Below, piece by piece: positions 29,787-38,841 of a stretch of 64,000 nucleotides of DNA. Below the pieces are notes generated by a model. It did not search any database. It saw only the letters and a list, made by a program, of their open reading frames with translations, and had not been told where the DNA came from. Origin of the DNA: Mesorhizobium sp. WSM3860 (GTDB lineage Bacteria > Pseudomonadota > Alphaproteobacteria > Rhizobiales > Rhizobiaceae); contig NZ_NSGF01000007.1 in the NCBI RefSeq assembly GCF_002294995.1, positions 213,347 to 277,346 of the forward strand, written 5' to 3'. The position numbers and the translations under genes are program-made. The first letter of the stretch is position 1. Every line of letters begins with the position of its first letter.

Positions 29787-31313
29787 ATGGCGCCGCGCCT
29801 GCAGATCTCGCAGCTTTGCAAGTCGTTCCCCGGCGTGCGGGCACTCGACGACGTCTCGATGTCGGTCGAGCCCGGTGAAATCCGGGCACTGCTTGGCGAG
29901 AACGGTGCCGGCAAGTCCACGCTGGGAAAGATCGTTGCCGGCGTCTACAGCCGCACCAGCGGCGAGGTGCGGCTCGACGACGCCGTACTCGGCGACCTCG
30001 ACGAGAAGGCCGCGGGCGAGCTGGGCATCGGCATCGTCCATCAGGAAGGCTCGCTGGTGCCGCAGCTGTCGGTCGCGGAAAACATCTTTGCCGGCCGTCA
30101 GCCGACAAAATGGTTGGGCCAGGTCGATATCCGGCTGATGCGCGAAAGAGCGCACGCTCTCATCACCCAGCTCGGCGTCGCCATCGATCCGGCGATGAAA
30201 GTGGCATTCCTGTCGCCAGCCCAGGCGCAGATCGTCGAGATCGCCAAGGCATTGTCGCGCGAACTGAGGCTGCTGATCCTCGACGAGCCGACGGCGGCGC
30301 TGACGCTGACCGAAACCGAAAAGCTCTTCGAGATCGTGCGCCGGCTGGGCAGGGACGGCGTTTCGATCATCTATGTCTCCCACCGCCTGGCCGAGATCTT
30401 CGCGCTCTGCGATTCCGTCACGGTGCTCAAGGACGGGCGGCTCGCGGGTACGCGCAAGGTTGCCGAGACGACGACGGACGAGTTGATACGGCTGATGGTC
30501 GGGCGCGAGGTTCACCTCACCCGCGCGGCTTCGGCGCGGCAAGCGGGACCGGTCGTTTTTGAAGCCGACGGGGTCTCCGCGCCGCCGCTTGTGCGGTCGG
30601 CTTCGATCACCGTGCGCGCCGGTGAGGTTGTTTGTCTTGCCGGATTGATCGGTTCCGGGCGGAGCGAATTCTGCGAGGCCATTTTTGGCGCCAGGCGCCG
30701 CACAGCCGGCGACATCCGGATCGGAGGCGCACCGGTCGACCCTCAGGGCCCGTGGGACGCCAAGCACGCCGGCATCGGCATGGTTCCGGAGGATCGCAAG
30801 ACGTCGGGTCTCTTCCTCGGGATGGACCTCGTCAACAACATCGCCGCCACCGTCCTTTCGAAGGTCTCGTCCGGCGCCAACTTCTCCAACACCAAGGCCG
30901 AACGGCTCGCAGGCGGTTTCGTCAAAGAGCTGCGCATCGCCACCCCCAGCGTGCGCAAGATCGTCGGCGAGCTTTCGGGCGGCAACCAGCAGAAGGTCCT
31001 GCTGGCGAAATGGCTGGCCATGGAGCCGCGCCTGCTCATCGTCGACGAGCCGACGCGCGGCGTCGATGTCGGCGCTCGTTCTGAAATTTACCGCCTGCTG
31101 CGCGGACTGGCGGAGAAGGGCGTGGCGCTTCTCGTCGTCTCGTCCGAGCTGCCCGAGGTGCTGGCGCTTGCGGACCGGATCGTCGTGATGGCCGAGGGCC
31201 GCACGGTCGGGGAACTGCCGGGCGAGGGGGCGACCGAAGAGCAGGTGCTGCGGCTGGCGACCCGGTTCACATCGTCGGTCGCGAACGTACGCGAGGAAGC
31301 GGTTGGAGCATGA
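29787..31313 (+). CDS. Sugar ABC transporter ATPase, RbsA/MglA type
   Basis: A 508-residue tandem ATPase. Domain 1 has Walker A LGENGAGKST (about residue 35), an altered signature LSPAQAQIVEIAKAL and Walker B LLILDEPTAAL. Domain 2 has the usual degenerate Walker A GLIGSGRSEF and signature LSGGNQQKVLLAKWL. This two-domain form drives ribose/xylose/galactose-type importers. It starts 36 nt after the PanE-like gene and overlaps the permease gene by 4 nt. Confidence 0.93.
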   Translation: MAPRLQISQLCKSFPGVRALDDVSMSVEPGEIRALLGENGAGKSTLGKIVAGVYSRTSGEVRLDDAVLGDLDEKAAGELGIGIVHQEGSLVPQLSVAENIFAGRQPTKWLGQVDIRLMRERAHALITQLGVAIDPAMKVAFLSPAQAQIVEIAKALSRELRLLILDEPTAALTLTETEKLFEIVRRLGRDGVSIIYVSHRLAEIFALCDSVTVLKDGRLAGTRKVAETTTDELIRLMVGREVHLTRAASARQAGPVVFEADGVSAPPLVRSASITVRAGEVVCLAGLIGSGRSEFCEAIFGARRRTAGDIRIGGAPVDPQGPWDAKHAGIGMVPEDRKTSGLFLGMDLVNNIAATVLSKVSSGANFSNTKAERLAGGFVKELRIATPSVRKIVGELSGGNQQKVLLAKWLAMEPRLLIVDEPTRGVDVGARSEIYRLLRGLAEKGVALLVVSSELPEVLALADRIVVMAEGRTVGELPGEGATEEQVLRLATRFTSSVANVREEAVGA

Positions 31314-32329
31314 GCGTGGCACAGATATCCCAGAACGAAGCGCAGGCCCCGGTCGAACAGCGCGAGGCCCTGCCGCTGCGCATTGTGCGCCGCCTGGCCA
31401 ATTCGCGTGAGCTGACATTGTTCGTGCTCGTCGTGCTGCTCGCGCTGGCGATGACCATTGTCTATCCGCATAACTTCCCGACCGGGCCGAACATGCGCGC
31501 CGTGCTGCTCAATCTGGCACCCGTCGGCATTCTCGTCTGCGGCATGATGCTGCTGATGATCGCCGGCACATTCGACCTGTCCGTCGGATCGACGCTCGCG
31601 CTTTCGGGGGTCTGGGGCGGTGTGGTTGCCGGCTGGTGGGGCTGGCCGGCCGAGGCAGCTCTTCTCGTCGGCGTTCTGGTTGGCGCGGTGGCTGGCTTGA
31701 TCAACGGGCTGATCGTGACCCGCATCGGCATCAACGCGCTGATCGCGACGCTCGGCACGCTCACCATCTACCGCAGCCTGACCTATGTGACGGCCGGAAC
31801 GGGCGTCACGCCGATCTCCGACAGCTTCGCCGAATATGGCCGCACCGCCGATCCGATCCTGCGCATCCAGTCGCCGTTCTGGGCGATGCTGGTCCTCGTG
31901 CTCGTCGGCGGCTGGCTGGTCGCGCGAACCCGCTTCTTCCGCCAGTTCTATTTCGTCGGCGGCAACCCGCGCGCGGCCCAACTGTCCGGCATCCGCGTCG
32001 ACAGGCTGATCCTCATCGGCTTCATCATAATGGGTGCGCTGGCTGGCATCGCCGGAGTGCTCGGGGCGGCGCGGCTCAACAGCGCCGTTGTCAATGCCGG
32101 CGTCGGCATCGAGCTCAAGGTCATCACCGCAACGGTCCTTGGCGGCGCCAGCCTCAAGGGCGGCGAGGGCACCGTTCTGGGCGGCATTCTAGGCGTGCTT
32201 TTCATCGCGCTGATCGAGAACGCCATGATCATCAACGCGGTTGGCGTCTTCTGGCAGGGACTGGTCGTGGGGCTTGTCCTGCTGTTCGCCGTTTCGCTCG
32301 ACCGCTTCAAGACCGCGGGCCGCGGCTAG
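31310..32329 (+). CDS. Sugar ABC transporter permease, RbsC type
   Basis: A 339-residue permease with 8-10 hydrophobic segments. LLMIAGTFDLSVGSTLALSG and GINALIATLGTLTIYR are hallmarks of the ribose/xylose branch, as is the C-terminal GGASLKGGEGTVLGGILGV. It forms the membrane channel with the RbsA-like ATPase and the binding protein 82 nt downstream. Confidence 0.93.
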   Translation: MSVAQISQNEAQAPVEQREALPLRIVRRLANSRELTLFVLVVLLALAMTIVYPHNFPTGPNMRAVLLNLAPVGILVCGMMLLMIAGTFDLSVGSTLALSGVWGGVVAGWWGWPAEAALLVGVLVGAVAGLINGLIVTRIGINALIATLGTLTIYRSLTYVTAGTGVTPISDSFAEYGRTADPILRIQSPFWAMLVLVLVGGWLVARTRFFRQFYFVGGNPRAAQLSGIRVDRLILIGFIIMGALAGIAGVLGAARLNSAVVNAGVGIELKVITATVLGGASLKGGEGTVLGGILGVLFIALIENAMIINAVGVFWQGLVVGLVLLFAVSLDRFKTAGRG

Positions 32330-32411
32330 TCCGGCGGGAACCGAGGGGAAATCCGGCCAGGCCGGTGGACTGCAAAAACTGGGAACAGAACCCAATCAGG
32401 AGGAAACGGGA

Positions 32412-33431
32412 ATGCGCTCTATGCTGAAATCGACATTGGTCGCCTTGGGGATAACGGCGCTCGCGGCAGCCGTGACGGCACCGGCGCGCGCGCAGGAGTC
32501 GTCTTTCGGCCCGGCCGACGCGAAGGAAACCTACTACTGGATTTCCAACAAGGCTAACCTGCCGCTCTTCGTGCAATACGACTATGTCGGCATGAAGAAG
32601 ATCGCCGAGGAGCTCGGCGTCAAGGTGGTTGTCGCCGGGCCGACCGATTTCGACCTGCCGGGCTTCATCGCCGCGGTCGATCAGGTCTGTGCCCAGAAGC
32701 CGAACGGGGTGTCCGTGGTGGGCGGCTGGGATCCGTCGCTGACGGAATCGGTCAAGAAGTGCCTGGAGCAGGGCGTGCCGACCGTCGTCGATGACGGCGA
32801 CCTGCCGGACTCCGGACGTCTCGCCTATATCGGCACGAACTGGACGCAGGTCGGTGTCGCTCAGGCCAAGAAGATGATGGAGAAGCTGCCCAATGGCGGC
32901 AAGCTCGCCATGATGTCGATCATCAACGCTGGCAACATGCGTGAGGCAGTCGCCGGCTTCAAAGCCTATATCGAGGCCAGTGGCGGCGGCAAATACAACA
33001 TCGTCTCCAACGAGGACGACGGCGGCGATGCGCAGAAGGCGGCTCAGGTGACGGCCGCGATCCTCGCTGCCCATCCTGACATCGCCGGCATAGCGGGCTT
33101 CGATTCGGAGTCGGGCGCCGGCATCGTGACCGCGTTGCGCGAGGCCGGCAAGAATCCGGGCGACATCAAGGTGACGGCGATGGAGCAGACGCCGGACTTC
33201 TTCAAGACCGCAAAGGAGGGCTGGGTCGACGGCATAGTGGTGCAGAACCGCGAACTGTTCATCTACTACGCGGTCAAGATCCTGCACGACTACAACCACA
33301 ACGGACTGAAGTCCGCCGGCCTCGGCGCCAGCGACGGTGGCCGCCCGGTCCCGGACACGCTCGACACCGGCGTGCTGCTCGTCACCAAGGACAATGTCGA
33401 CAAGGTGACGGCCGCGCTCGGCGTCAAGTAA
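32412..33431 (+). CDS. Sugar-binding protein, RbsB/type I periplasmic fold
   Basis: A 339-residue periplasmic binding protein. A signal peptide (STLVALGITALAAAVTAPARA, residues about 7-27) ends before QESSFGPADAKETYYW. The mature part has the two-lobe type I fold with GWDPSLTESVKKCLEQGVPTV and AIAGFDSESGAGIV-like segments. AGGAGGAAACGGGA precedes the ATG. It sets the substrate of the operon; D-apiose or a related pentose fits the downstream enzymes, but this cannot be read from sequence. Confidence 0.9.
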   Translation: MRSMLKSTLVALGITALAAAVTAPARAQESSFGPADAKETYYWISNKANLPLFVQYDYVGMKKIAEELGVKVVVAGPTDFDLPGFIAAVDQVCAQKPNGVSVVGGWDPSLTESVKKCLEQGVPTVVDDGDLPDSGRLAYIGTNWTQVGVAQAKKMMEKLPNGGKLAMMSIINAGNMREAVAGFKAYIEASGGGKYNIVSNEDDGGDAQKAAQVTAAILAAHPDIAGIAGFDSESGAGIVTALREAGKNPGDIKVTAMEQTPDFFKTAKEGWVDGIVVQNRELFIYYAVKILHDYNHNGLKSAGLGASDGGRPVPDTLDTGVLLVTKDNVDKVTAALGVK

Positions 33432-33444
33432 TCGACCACCCCCT

Positions 33445-33460
33445 GAGGGCTCTCGCCCTC
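33445..33460 (+). terminator. Hairpin after the binding-protein gene
   Basis: GAGGGC-TCTC-GCCCTC forms a 6-bp GC-rich stem 13 nt after the binding-protein stop, with a weak CTTGCC tail. Hairpins here often stabilise the abundant binding-protein mRNA and attenuate the downstream genes rather than fully stop transcription. Confidence 0.5.
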
Positions 33461-33530
33461 TTGCCTTCGGCGTTTCACTCCCTGGCCGCCGGAGGCAACA
33501 TAGAAGCCAGCCAACCCAGAAGTCGCGCCC

Positions 33531-34745
33531 ATGGCCGCAATGGTGACAACGGACGAACCGAACATCCCGGACGAGGTGGACATCCACGATCCGGCTTTCG
33601 TTGCCGATCCATTCTCGGCTTTCGAGCATTTGCGCCAGGAATGTCCGGTTGCACGCTCGAACAAATACGGGGGCTTTTGGTTGCTGAGCCGCTACGACGA
33701 TGTACGGAGCGCGGCAATCAATTGGCGCGACTACACGTCCAGCGTTCCCGGCGTGACGGCCATTCCCGTGATCACGCCGCGGACCGAACCCCAACTGCTG
33801 ATCGAAATCGATCCGCCCCGGCATTCGCGCTATCGCGCCCTGGTCAACCCGGTCTTCGCGCCGCAGCGAATTGCCGCCATCACACCTCGCGTGAAAATGC
33901 TGGCCCGGTCGCTCTTCGAAAAAATGACCGCCGCGCGAAAAGCCGAGGCCGTTGCCGAATTCTGCGTGCCGGTTGCGGTCACCTCGCTCGCGGCCTTCAC
34001 CGACGTGCCGATGGAAGACTCGGACAAGTGGGTCGGCTGGATTACCAGCATGTTCAACGTGAAAGACCCGACCGCTGGAGCCACGGCAAGCCGCGAACTC
34101 AACACCTATATCGAGACGCTGATCGCCGCGCGGCGCGCCAAGCCGGCGGGCGATTTCATCAGCATGCTGATAGCGGCCGAGATTGACGGCGAACGGCTGG
34201 ACGACGTTCAGATCCGCTCGTTCATGACCGTCGTGTTCGGCGCGGGTTTCGAGACCACAGCGGACGCCCTTTCGGTCATGCTGCACTGGCTGGCCGAGCA
34301 CCCGGAGGCGCTGGATCGGCTTGCAAGCGAACCGGAGCTTGTTCCGACCGCGGTGGAGGAGTTCCTGCGCTATTCCTCCCCGATCGAGATTTTCGGCCGC
34401 AATGCCGCGCATGATTTGTGCCTGCACGGTCGCGATGTAAGGCGGGGCGATATTGTGGCCCTTGGTTTCGGCGCTGCGAACCGGGACCCGTCGGTGTTCG
34501 ATGCGCCGGACGAGATGCGCCTCGATCGCAGTCCCAACAAGCATCTCACCTTCGGAGCCGGCCCGCATCTGAGCGCCGGCGCAGGCGTGGCGCGCATGGA
34601 AATGGCGGTGACGCTCGAAACGCTGATCGAGACCGGCGCGAGGTTCGCACCCGGACCGGCGCAAGAGCTTCGCTGGAAGACACGCGGCGACCGGCGCGGG
34701 CTCGCTCGCCTGCCGCTCACAATCGACACGAGAAAGACGAACTGA
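33531..34745 (+). CDS. Cytochrome P450-fold protein with Ser in place of the heme-ligand Cys
   Basis: A 404-residue bacterial P450 fold. The I-helix has GAGFETTAD with the acid-alcohol pair (about residue 240), the K-helix ExxR is EEFLR (about residue 278), and HSRYRALVNPVF matches the C-helix. The heme-binding loop reads FGAGPHLSAGAGVARME: the residue that should be the cysteine thiolate is Ser348 (codon AGC at 34572-34574, one base from TGC). Everything else in the loop fits FGxGxHxCxG. It could bind heme through serine or water, have a non-monooxygenase role, or be decaying. It lies inside the operon, 2 nt before the next gene. Confidence 0.85.
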   Translation: MAAMVTTDEPNIPDEVDIHDPAFVADPFSAFEHLRQECPVARSNKYGGFWLLSRYDDVRSAAINWRDYTSSVPGVTAIPVITPRTEPQLLIEIDPPRHSRYRALVNPVFAPQRIAAITPRVKMLARSLFEKMTAARKAEAVAEFCVPVAVTSLAAFTDVPMEDSDKWVGWITSMFNVKDPTAGATASRELNTYIETLIAARRAKPAGDFISMLIAAEIDGERLDDVQIRSFMTVVFGAGFETTADALSVMLHWLAEHPEALDRLASEPELVPTAVEEFLRYSSPIEIFGRNAAHDLCLHGRDVRRGDIVALGFGAANRDPSVFDAPDEMRLDRSPNKHLTFGAGPHLSAGAGVARMEMAVTLETLIETGARFAPGPAQELRWKTRGDRRGLARLPLTIDTRKTN

Positions 34746-34747
34746 AG

Positions 34748-35563
34748 ATGACGCTTCAACCCACCACCCGCATCCGCTTCCACGGCGTGGCCGCCTACGA
34801 GATCATGACGAGCAACGGGCTGCGCATCCTTTGCGACCCGTTCCTCGACCGGAATCCCGGAGCCGCGACCAAATCCACCGACTTCGACCATGTCGACCTA
34901 GTGATCGTCAGCCATGCGGCGTTCGATCATCTCGGCGATGCCGACAAAATCGCCGCGACGTACGGCTGTCCGGTTGTCTGCGGCGGCGAGGTGAAGGCCT
35001 GGCTGATGGATCGCGGCATCCCGGCCAGCCAGATCCGCGCCACGACCTGGGGCATTCGGGTCAAGGTTGCCGGCATAGAGATCCAGCCGCTGGAGTGTCA
35101 TCATTGGTCTCAGATCAGGCTGAAGGACAATTCCTTCATTTCAGGCGTGCCGATGGCCTTCATCGTCTATGCCGACGGGCTTCGCTTCTATCACTACGGC
35201 GATACCGCCATTTTCTCCGACCTGAAACTCCAGGGCGAACTCTACAAGCCCAATGTCGGCTGCATCGGCATCGCCAATCCGCAGGAGATCCTGCATCTCA
35301 ATCCGATGCCGGGAGAAATGCTGACGGGCGAGATGAGCCCCTATGAAGGTGTGCTGGCGACCCAGTGGCTCGGACTCGAGACCGTCCTGCCATGCCACTA
35401 CATCATGCTCGATGGCGACAAGGACGTCGCCGACTACATGGAACATCACGGCGCGGCCAGGGCTCGCGGCGAGGCCATTGCCGATCCCTATCTGCTGCGG
35501 GCCGGCGACTGGATCGAATTCGATGCCGATGGCAGGGTCGTACGCCCCGCAAAGGCGGCATGA
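34748..35563 (+). CDS. UlaG/UPF0173-like metal-dependent hydrolase
   Basis: A 271-residue metallo-beta-lactamase-fold protein. The zinc motif is VIVSHAAFDHLGDA (about residue 56), with further His ligands in LECHHWSQ (about residue 118), HYGDTAIF (about residue 158) and LPCHYIMLD (about residue 217). The family includes L-ascorbate-6-phosphate lactonase UlaG, so a sugar-lactone hydrolase is a reasonable guess. It follows the P450-like gene by 2 nt and overlaps the alcohol dehydrogenase gene by 4 nt. Confidence 0.8.
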   Translation: MTLQPTTRIRFHGVAAYEIMTSNGLRILCDPFLDRNPGAATKSTDFDHVDLVIVSHAAFDHLGDADKIAATYGCPVVCGGEVKAWLMDRGIPASQIRATTWGIRVKVAGIEIQPLECHHWSQIRLKDNSFISGVPMAFIVYADGLRFYHYGDTAIFSDLKLQGELYKPNVGCIGIANPQEILHLNPMPGEMLTGEMSPYEGVLATQWLGLETVLPCHYIMLDGDKDVADYMEHHGAARARGEAIADPYLLRAGDWIEFDADGRVVRPAKAA

Positions 35564-36582
35564 TGCGGGCCGCCATTTTCGACCAGCCGCAGTCGATCCG
35601 CATCGCCGATGCGCCGAAGCCTGTCCCTGGACCGGGCGAAGTGCTGGTGCGCGTCAGGGCCGCGGGCCTTTGCGCCGGTGACCTCTATATCTTTACCGGC
35701 AGGAACCCCTATGTGACCTATCCGCGGATCGGCTGTCACGAAATCGCCGGCACCGTCGAGGCTTACGGGCCAGGAGCGGCCGGTCCGAAGGTCGGGACGC
35801 GTGTCGTCGTCGACCCCTTCATCGGTTGCGGCCATTGCTATCCCTGCCGGATCGGCAAACGCAATTGCTGCGCCAACCTCACCATCATCGGGGTGCATCG
35901 CGAAGGCGGCTTCGCTGAATTCGTCACCGCGCCCGCGGGCAATCTGAACGTCGTGCCGGAGGGGCTATCCGACTTCGAGGCGGCGTTCGCCGAGCCCGTC
36001 GCCATCGGCGTGCAGGGCTGCCGGCGCGGCACGGTCACGAGCGAGGACACGGTCCTCGTCCTTGGCGCGGGTCCGATCGGGCTGGCGATCGTCGAGGTCG
36101 CGCGGGCCCATGGCGCAAAGGTCTATGCCACGGATCTGTCGGCGGAGCGGCTGTCCACGGCCGCCGATCTGGGCGCAATCCCCGTGGCCGGCGGTGAAGG
36201 GCTGCTTGAACGGGTGATGGAGATCACGAACGGCGAAGGCATGCCCGTGGTGATGGAGGCTACGGGCGCGGCGCCGGCGATGGAGCAGACCATCGATCTC
36301 GTTGCCGCCGGCGGCCGCGTCGTCATCCTTGGGCTCGTCAAGAAAGGACAAGGAGTCACGCTGCCCGGGCTGGATTTCACCCGCAAGGAGGTCACGATCC
36401 TCGGTTCGCGCGCCTCCGTCGATTGCTTTCCCGAGGCGCTCGACCTGCTTGCGTCGGGCAAAATCCATTATCCCAAAATCGCCAGCAGCTTCGCGCTGTC
36501 TGAGGCGCCCACCGTCTTCAAAACACTCGCTGACAATCCGATGGCCCTGCACAAGGCCGTCTTCATCCCGGAGGCCGCATGA
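35560..36582 (+). CDS. Zinc-dependent alcohol/polyol dehydrogenase
   Basis: A 340-residue medium-chain dehydrogenase. Catalytic zinc ligands are in GLCAGDLY (Cys about 37) and GCHEIAG (His about 60); the structural zinc site is CGHCYPCRIGKRNC. The cofactor fold starts VLVLGAGPIGLAIVEVARAHG, whose acid D in YATDLS points to NAD. Relatives oxidise sugar alcohols or sugar acids such as L-galactonate or threonate. It is tightly coupled (4-nt overlaps) to genes on both sides. Confidence 0.88.
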   Translation: MMRAAIFDQPQSIRIADAPKPVPGPGEVLVRVRAAGLCAGDLYIFTGRNPYVTYPRIGCHEIAGTVEAYGPGAAGPKVGTRVVVDPFIGCGHCYPCRIGKRNCCANLTIIGVHREGGFAEFVTAPAGNLNVVPEGLSDFEAAFAEPVAIGVQGCRRGTVTSEDTVLVLGAGPIGLAIVEVARAHGAKVYATDLSAERLSTAADLGAIPVAGGEGLLERVMEITNGEGMPVVMEATGAAPAMEQTIDLVAAGGRVVILGLVKKGQGVTLPGLDFTRKEVTILGSRASVDCFPEALDLLASGKIHYPKIASSFALSEAPTVFKTLADNPMALHKAVFIPEAA

Positions 36583-37433
36583 AGTTCGTCACTTTCTCTC
36601 ACAAGCAGGCGGGGCATCGCCAGCACGCCGGCATTCTGGACGGCGAAGAGGTCGCGTGCCTGACCGAAGCCGGACTGGCAGCGTCGGTGCTCGAGGTCGT
36701 GCAAGGCGGCGGGGCGGCGCTGGAGAGAGTCCGCGCGGGATTTGCCAAAGCGCCGCGCTATGCGCTTGCCGATACTATCCTCGAAGCGCCTATTCGTCCC
36801 GGCAAAGTGCTCTGCTCCGGCATCAACTACAAAGGTCATGCCGAGGAAAACCCGAATGCCAAGATGCCGACCGAGCCGTTCTTCTTCGCCAAGCTGCCGT
36901 CATCGGTGGTCGGGCCCGATGTGCGGGTCGAAAAGCCGGTCCGGACGGAGCAGATGGACTATGAGGTCGAATTCACGGCCGTGATCGGCAAACATCTGCA
37001 CAAGGCTTCCGAAGCCGACGTGATGCCGGCGATCTTCGGCTATACGCTGCTCAACGACATCTCGGCCCGCGACGTCCAGTTCAAGGACAACCAGATCACC
37101 ATCGGCAAGAATTTCGCGGGTTTCGCGCCGATAGGCCCATGCATCGTCACCGCTGATGAACTGACCAAGCCGGACGACGTGGCGCTCAAGACAAGGCTGA
37201 ACGGCAAGCTTTTGCAGAACGGCAGCACGTCGGACTGGCTGTTCCCGCTGCCGCGGCTGATCTCCTTTCTTTCGCACTACGTGCCGCTGGAACCAGGCGA
37301 CCTCGTCTCGACCGGAACGCCGGCGGGCGTCGGCGCCTTCCAGAAGCCGCAGATCTTCATGAAGGCTGGCGACGTCGTGGAAATCGAGGCCGCCGGCATC
37401 GGTGTACTTAGAACCCCCATCGTGGCCGGATAG
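36579..37433 (+). CDS. Fumarylacetoacetate-hydrolase-fold hydrolase
   Basis: A 284-residue FAH-family enzyme. The core begins GKVLCSGINYKGHAEENP near residue 70, and metal ligands are expected in MDYEVEFTAVIG (Glu) and LLNDISARDVQF (Asp). C-terminal DLVSTGTPAGVG is typical. Catabolic relatives cleave 2,4-dioxo-3-deoxy sugar acids to pyruvate and a hydroxyacid, or hydrate 2-oxopent-4-enoates. Beside a zinc dehydrogenase, a 2,4-diketo sugar-acid hydrolase role is plausible. Confidence 0.85.
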   Translation: MKFVTFSHKQAGHRQHAGILDGEEVACLTEAGLAASVLEVVQGGGAALERVRAGFAKAPRYALADTILEAPIRPGKVLCSGINYKGHAEENPNAKMPTEPFFFAKLPSSVVGPDVRVEKPVRTEQMDYEVEFTAVIGKHLHKASEADVMPAIFGYTLLNDISARDVQFKDNQITIGKNFAGFAPIGPCIVTADELTKPDDVALKTRLNGKLLQNGSTSDWLFPLPRLISFLSHYVPLEPGDLVSTGTPAGVGAFQKPQIFMKAGDVVEIEAAGIGVLRTPIVAG

Positions 37434-37438
37434 AGGCC

Positions 37439-38506
37439 ATGGACCGGTCCCTGCGCATCGGCGTGATCGGCTGCGGTTTCTTTGCGCAGAACCATTTGCA
37501 TTCCTGGAGCGACCTCGCCGACAAGGGCGCCCAGCTTGCCGCCGTCTGCGACGTGGATGCCGCCAAGGCGCGCACGGCCGGCGAGACATTCCGTGTGCCG
37601 TATTATTCGGACGCCGCAAAGATGCTCGAGGCCGAGCGCCTCGACGTCGTCGATATCGTGACGCGCCACGACACGCACAGACCGTTGGCGGAAATGGCGC
37701 TCGCGCGCGGCCTGGCCACAATCGTGCAGAAGCCGTTCGCATCGACGTGGGAAGATTGCATCGCGATCGTCGAAGCTGCGCACAGGGCAAATGCGTGGCT
37801 CGCCGTGCACGAGAACTTTCGGTTTCAGGCGCCGATGCGCGCCGTCCGCAAGGTAGTCGACAGCGGCGCCATCGGAACACCGAGCTGGGCAAGGATACGC
37901 TTCAGGACCGGCTTCGACGTCTTCAAGACCCAGCCCTATTTCTATGACGAGGAGCGGCTCGCGATTGCCGATGTCGGTATCCACATGCTGGACCTTTCCC
38001 GCTTCTTCCTCGGCGAGGTCGAGCACATCTCCTGCGAAACGCAGAAGCGCAATCCGCGCATCCGCGCCGAGGACACGGCGACGATGCTGCTCAGGCATCA
38101 AAGCGGTGCGGTGTCGGTCGTGGAATGCACCTACGAGTCGCGCCGATTGCCGGATCATTTCCCTGAAACGCTGCTCGTCATCGAAGGTCCGAGGGGAGCC
38201 ATTTCGCTCGAAGCCGGTTGCGGCATGACGGTGACCAGCGACGGCGCGACGTGGACCGAAGACGCAAGCTCGCCGCTCCTGTCCTGGACCGCTTATCCCT
38301 GGCATGTCGCCCAGCAAGGCGTGATCGGTGCATGCGGCCATTTCCTCGACAGCCTGCAGCGCGGCGTTCCGCCCGAAACCAGCGGTGAGGACAATCTCAA
38401 GACATACGCGCTGGTCGATGCCGCCTATCGCGCCGCCAGCGAACGATGCGCGGTCGAACCTAAGCGTTGGAACCATGGCTTAGCCAATGGCGGAGAGCGG
38501 CCGTGA
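37439..38506 (+). CDS. Gfo/Idh/MocA dehydrogenase, D-apiose dehydrogenase-like
   Basis: A 355-residue two-domain oxidoreductase. The Rossmann motif is GVIGCGFFAQNHLHSW, the family lysine-proline is in IVQKPFAS (the usual EKP has Gln for Glu), and the catalytic GxHxxD is DVGIHMLDLSRF near residue 180. The strings HENFRFQ and RTGFDVFKTQPYF resemble D-apiose dehydrogenases, which oxidise D-apiose to apionolactone. The large lactonase-like gene two positions downstream supports that reading. Other sugar 1-dehydrogenases remain possible. Confidence 0.8.
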   Translation: MDRSLRIGVIGCGFFAQNHLHSWSDLADKGAQLAAVCDVDAAKARTAGETFRVPYYSDAAKMLEAERLDVVDIVTRHDTHRPLAEMALARGLATIVQKPFASTWEDCIAIVEAAHRANAWLAVHENFRFQAPMRAVRKVVDSGAIGTPSWARIRFRTGFDVFKTQPYFYDEERLAIADVGIHMLDLSRFFLGEVEHISCETQKRNPRIRAEDTATMLLRHQSGAVSVVECTYESRRLPDHFPETLLVIEGPRGAISLEAGCGMTVTSDGATWTEDASSPLLSWTAYPWHVAQQGVIGACGHFLDSLQRGVPPETSGEDNLKTYALVDAAYRAASERCAVEPKRWNHGLANGGERP

Positions 38507-38841
38507 GCATTTTGCCTGCCGAAGCGGCCTTTGCCCTCACCGTCGTTTTCGATCTTGTCGAAGGGACCTTTCCCGAATTCTACCGGCTCGTTTCGGAGAA
38601 CGCGTCCCTGTCGGTGGAACTCGAGCCGGGATGTCTGCGCTTCGATGTGCTGACGCCGTTAGGCACGCAAAAGCCGTCCCAGATATTCCTGTACGAGATC
38701 TATCGCGATCGGGCTGCCTTCGACCTGCACCTCGCTTCGGCTCACTATCTGAGCTTCGATGCCAGCACGCGTGACATGGTGAGCCGCAAGACCGTCGTCA
38801 CCTACAGGGTGGACGAGAATTCCAAGCAGGCGGTGGCATGA
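38503..38841 (+). CDS. ABM-fold small protein (antibiotic biosynthesis monooxygenase family)
   Basis: A 112-residue ferredoxin-like dimeric fold. The conserved pattern is LSVELEPGCLRFDVLTPL, followed by FLYEIYRDRAAFDLHLASAHY as two linked strings of the family. Members include LsrG, quinol monooxygenases and mutarotase-like isomerases. A GTG start at 38503 overlaps the preceding stop (GTGA). In a sugar operon it may be an isomerase or epimerase helping the lactone/acid steps; this is inference. Confidence 0.8.
   Translation: MSILPAEAAFALTVVFDLVEGTFPEFYRLVSENASLSVELEPGCLRFDVLTPLGTQKPSQIFLYEIYRDRAAFDLHLASAHYLSFDASTRDMVSRKTVVTYRVDENSKQAVA

Noticed and set aside
29769..31418. 549-codon minus-strand open frame
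   Set aside because: Antisense to the sugar ABC ATPase; no motif seen.
32307..34664. 785-codon minus-strand open frame
   Set aside because: It lies antisense to the binding-protein and P450 genes, both supported by motifs and ribosome sites. Its sequence is rich in Arg/His/Asp, as expected for the complement of high-GC genes.
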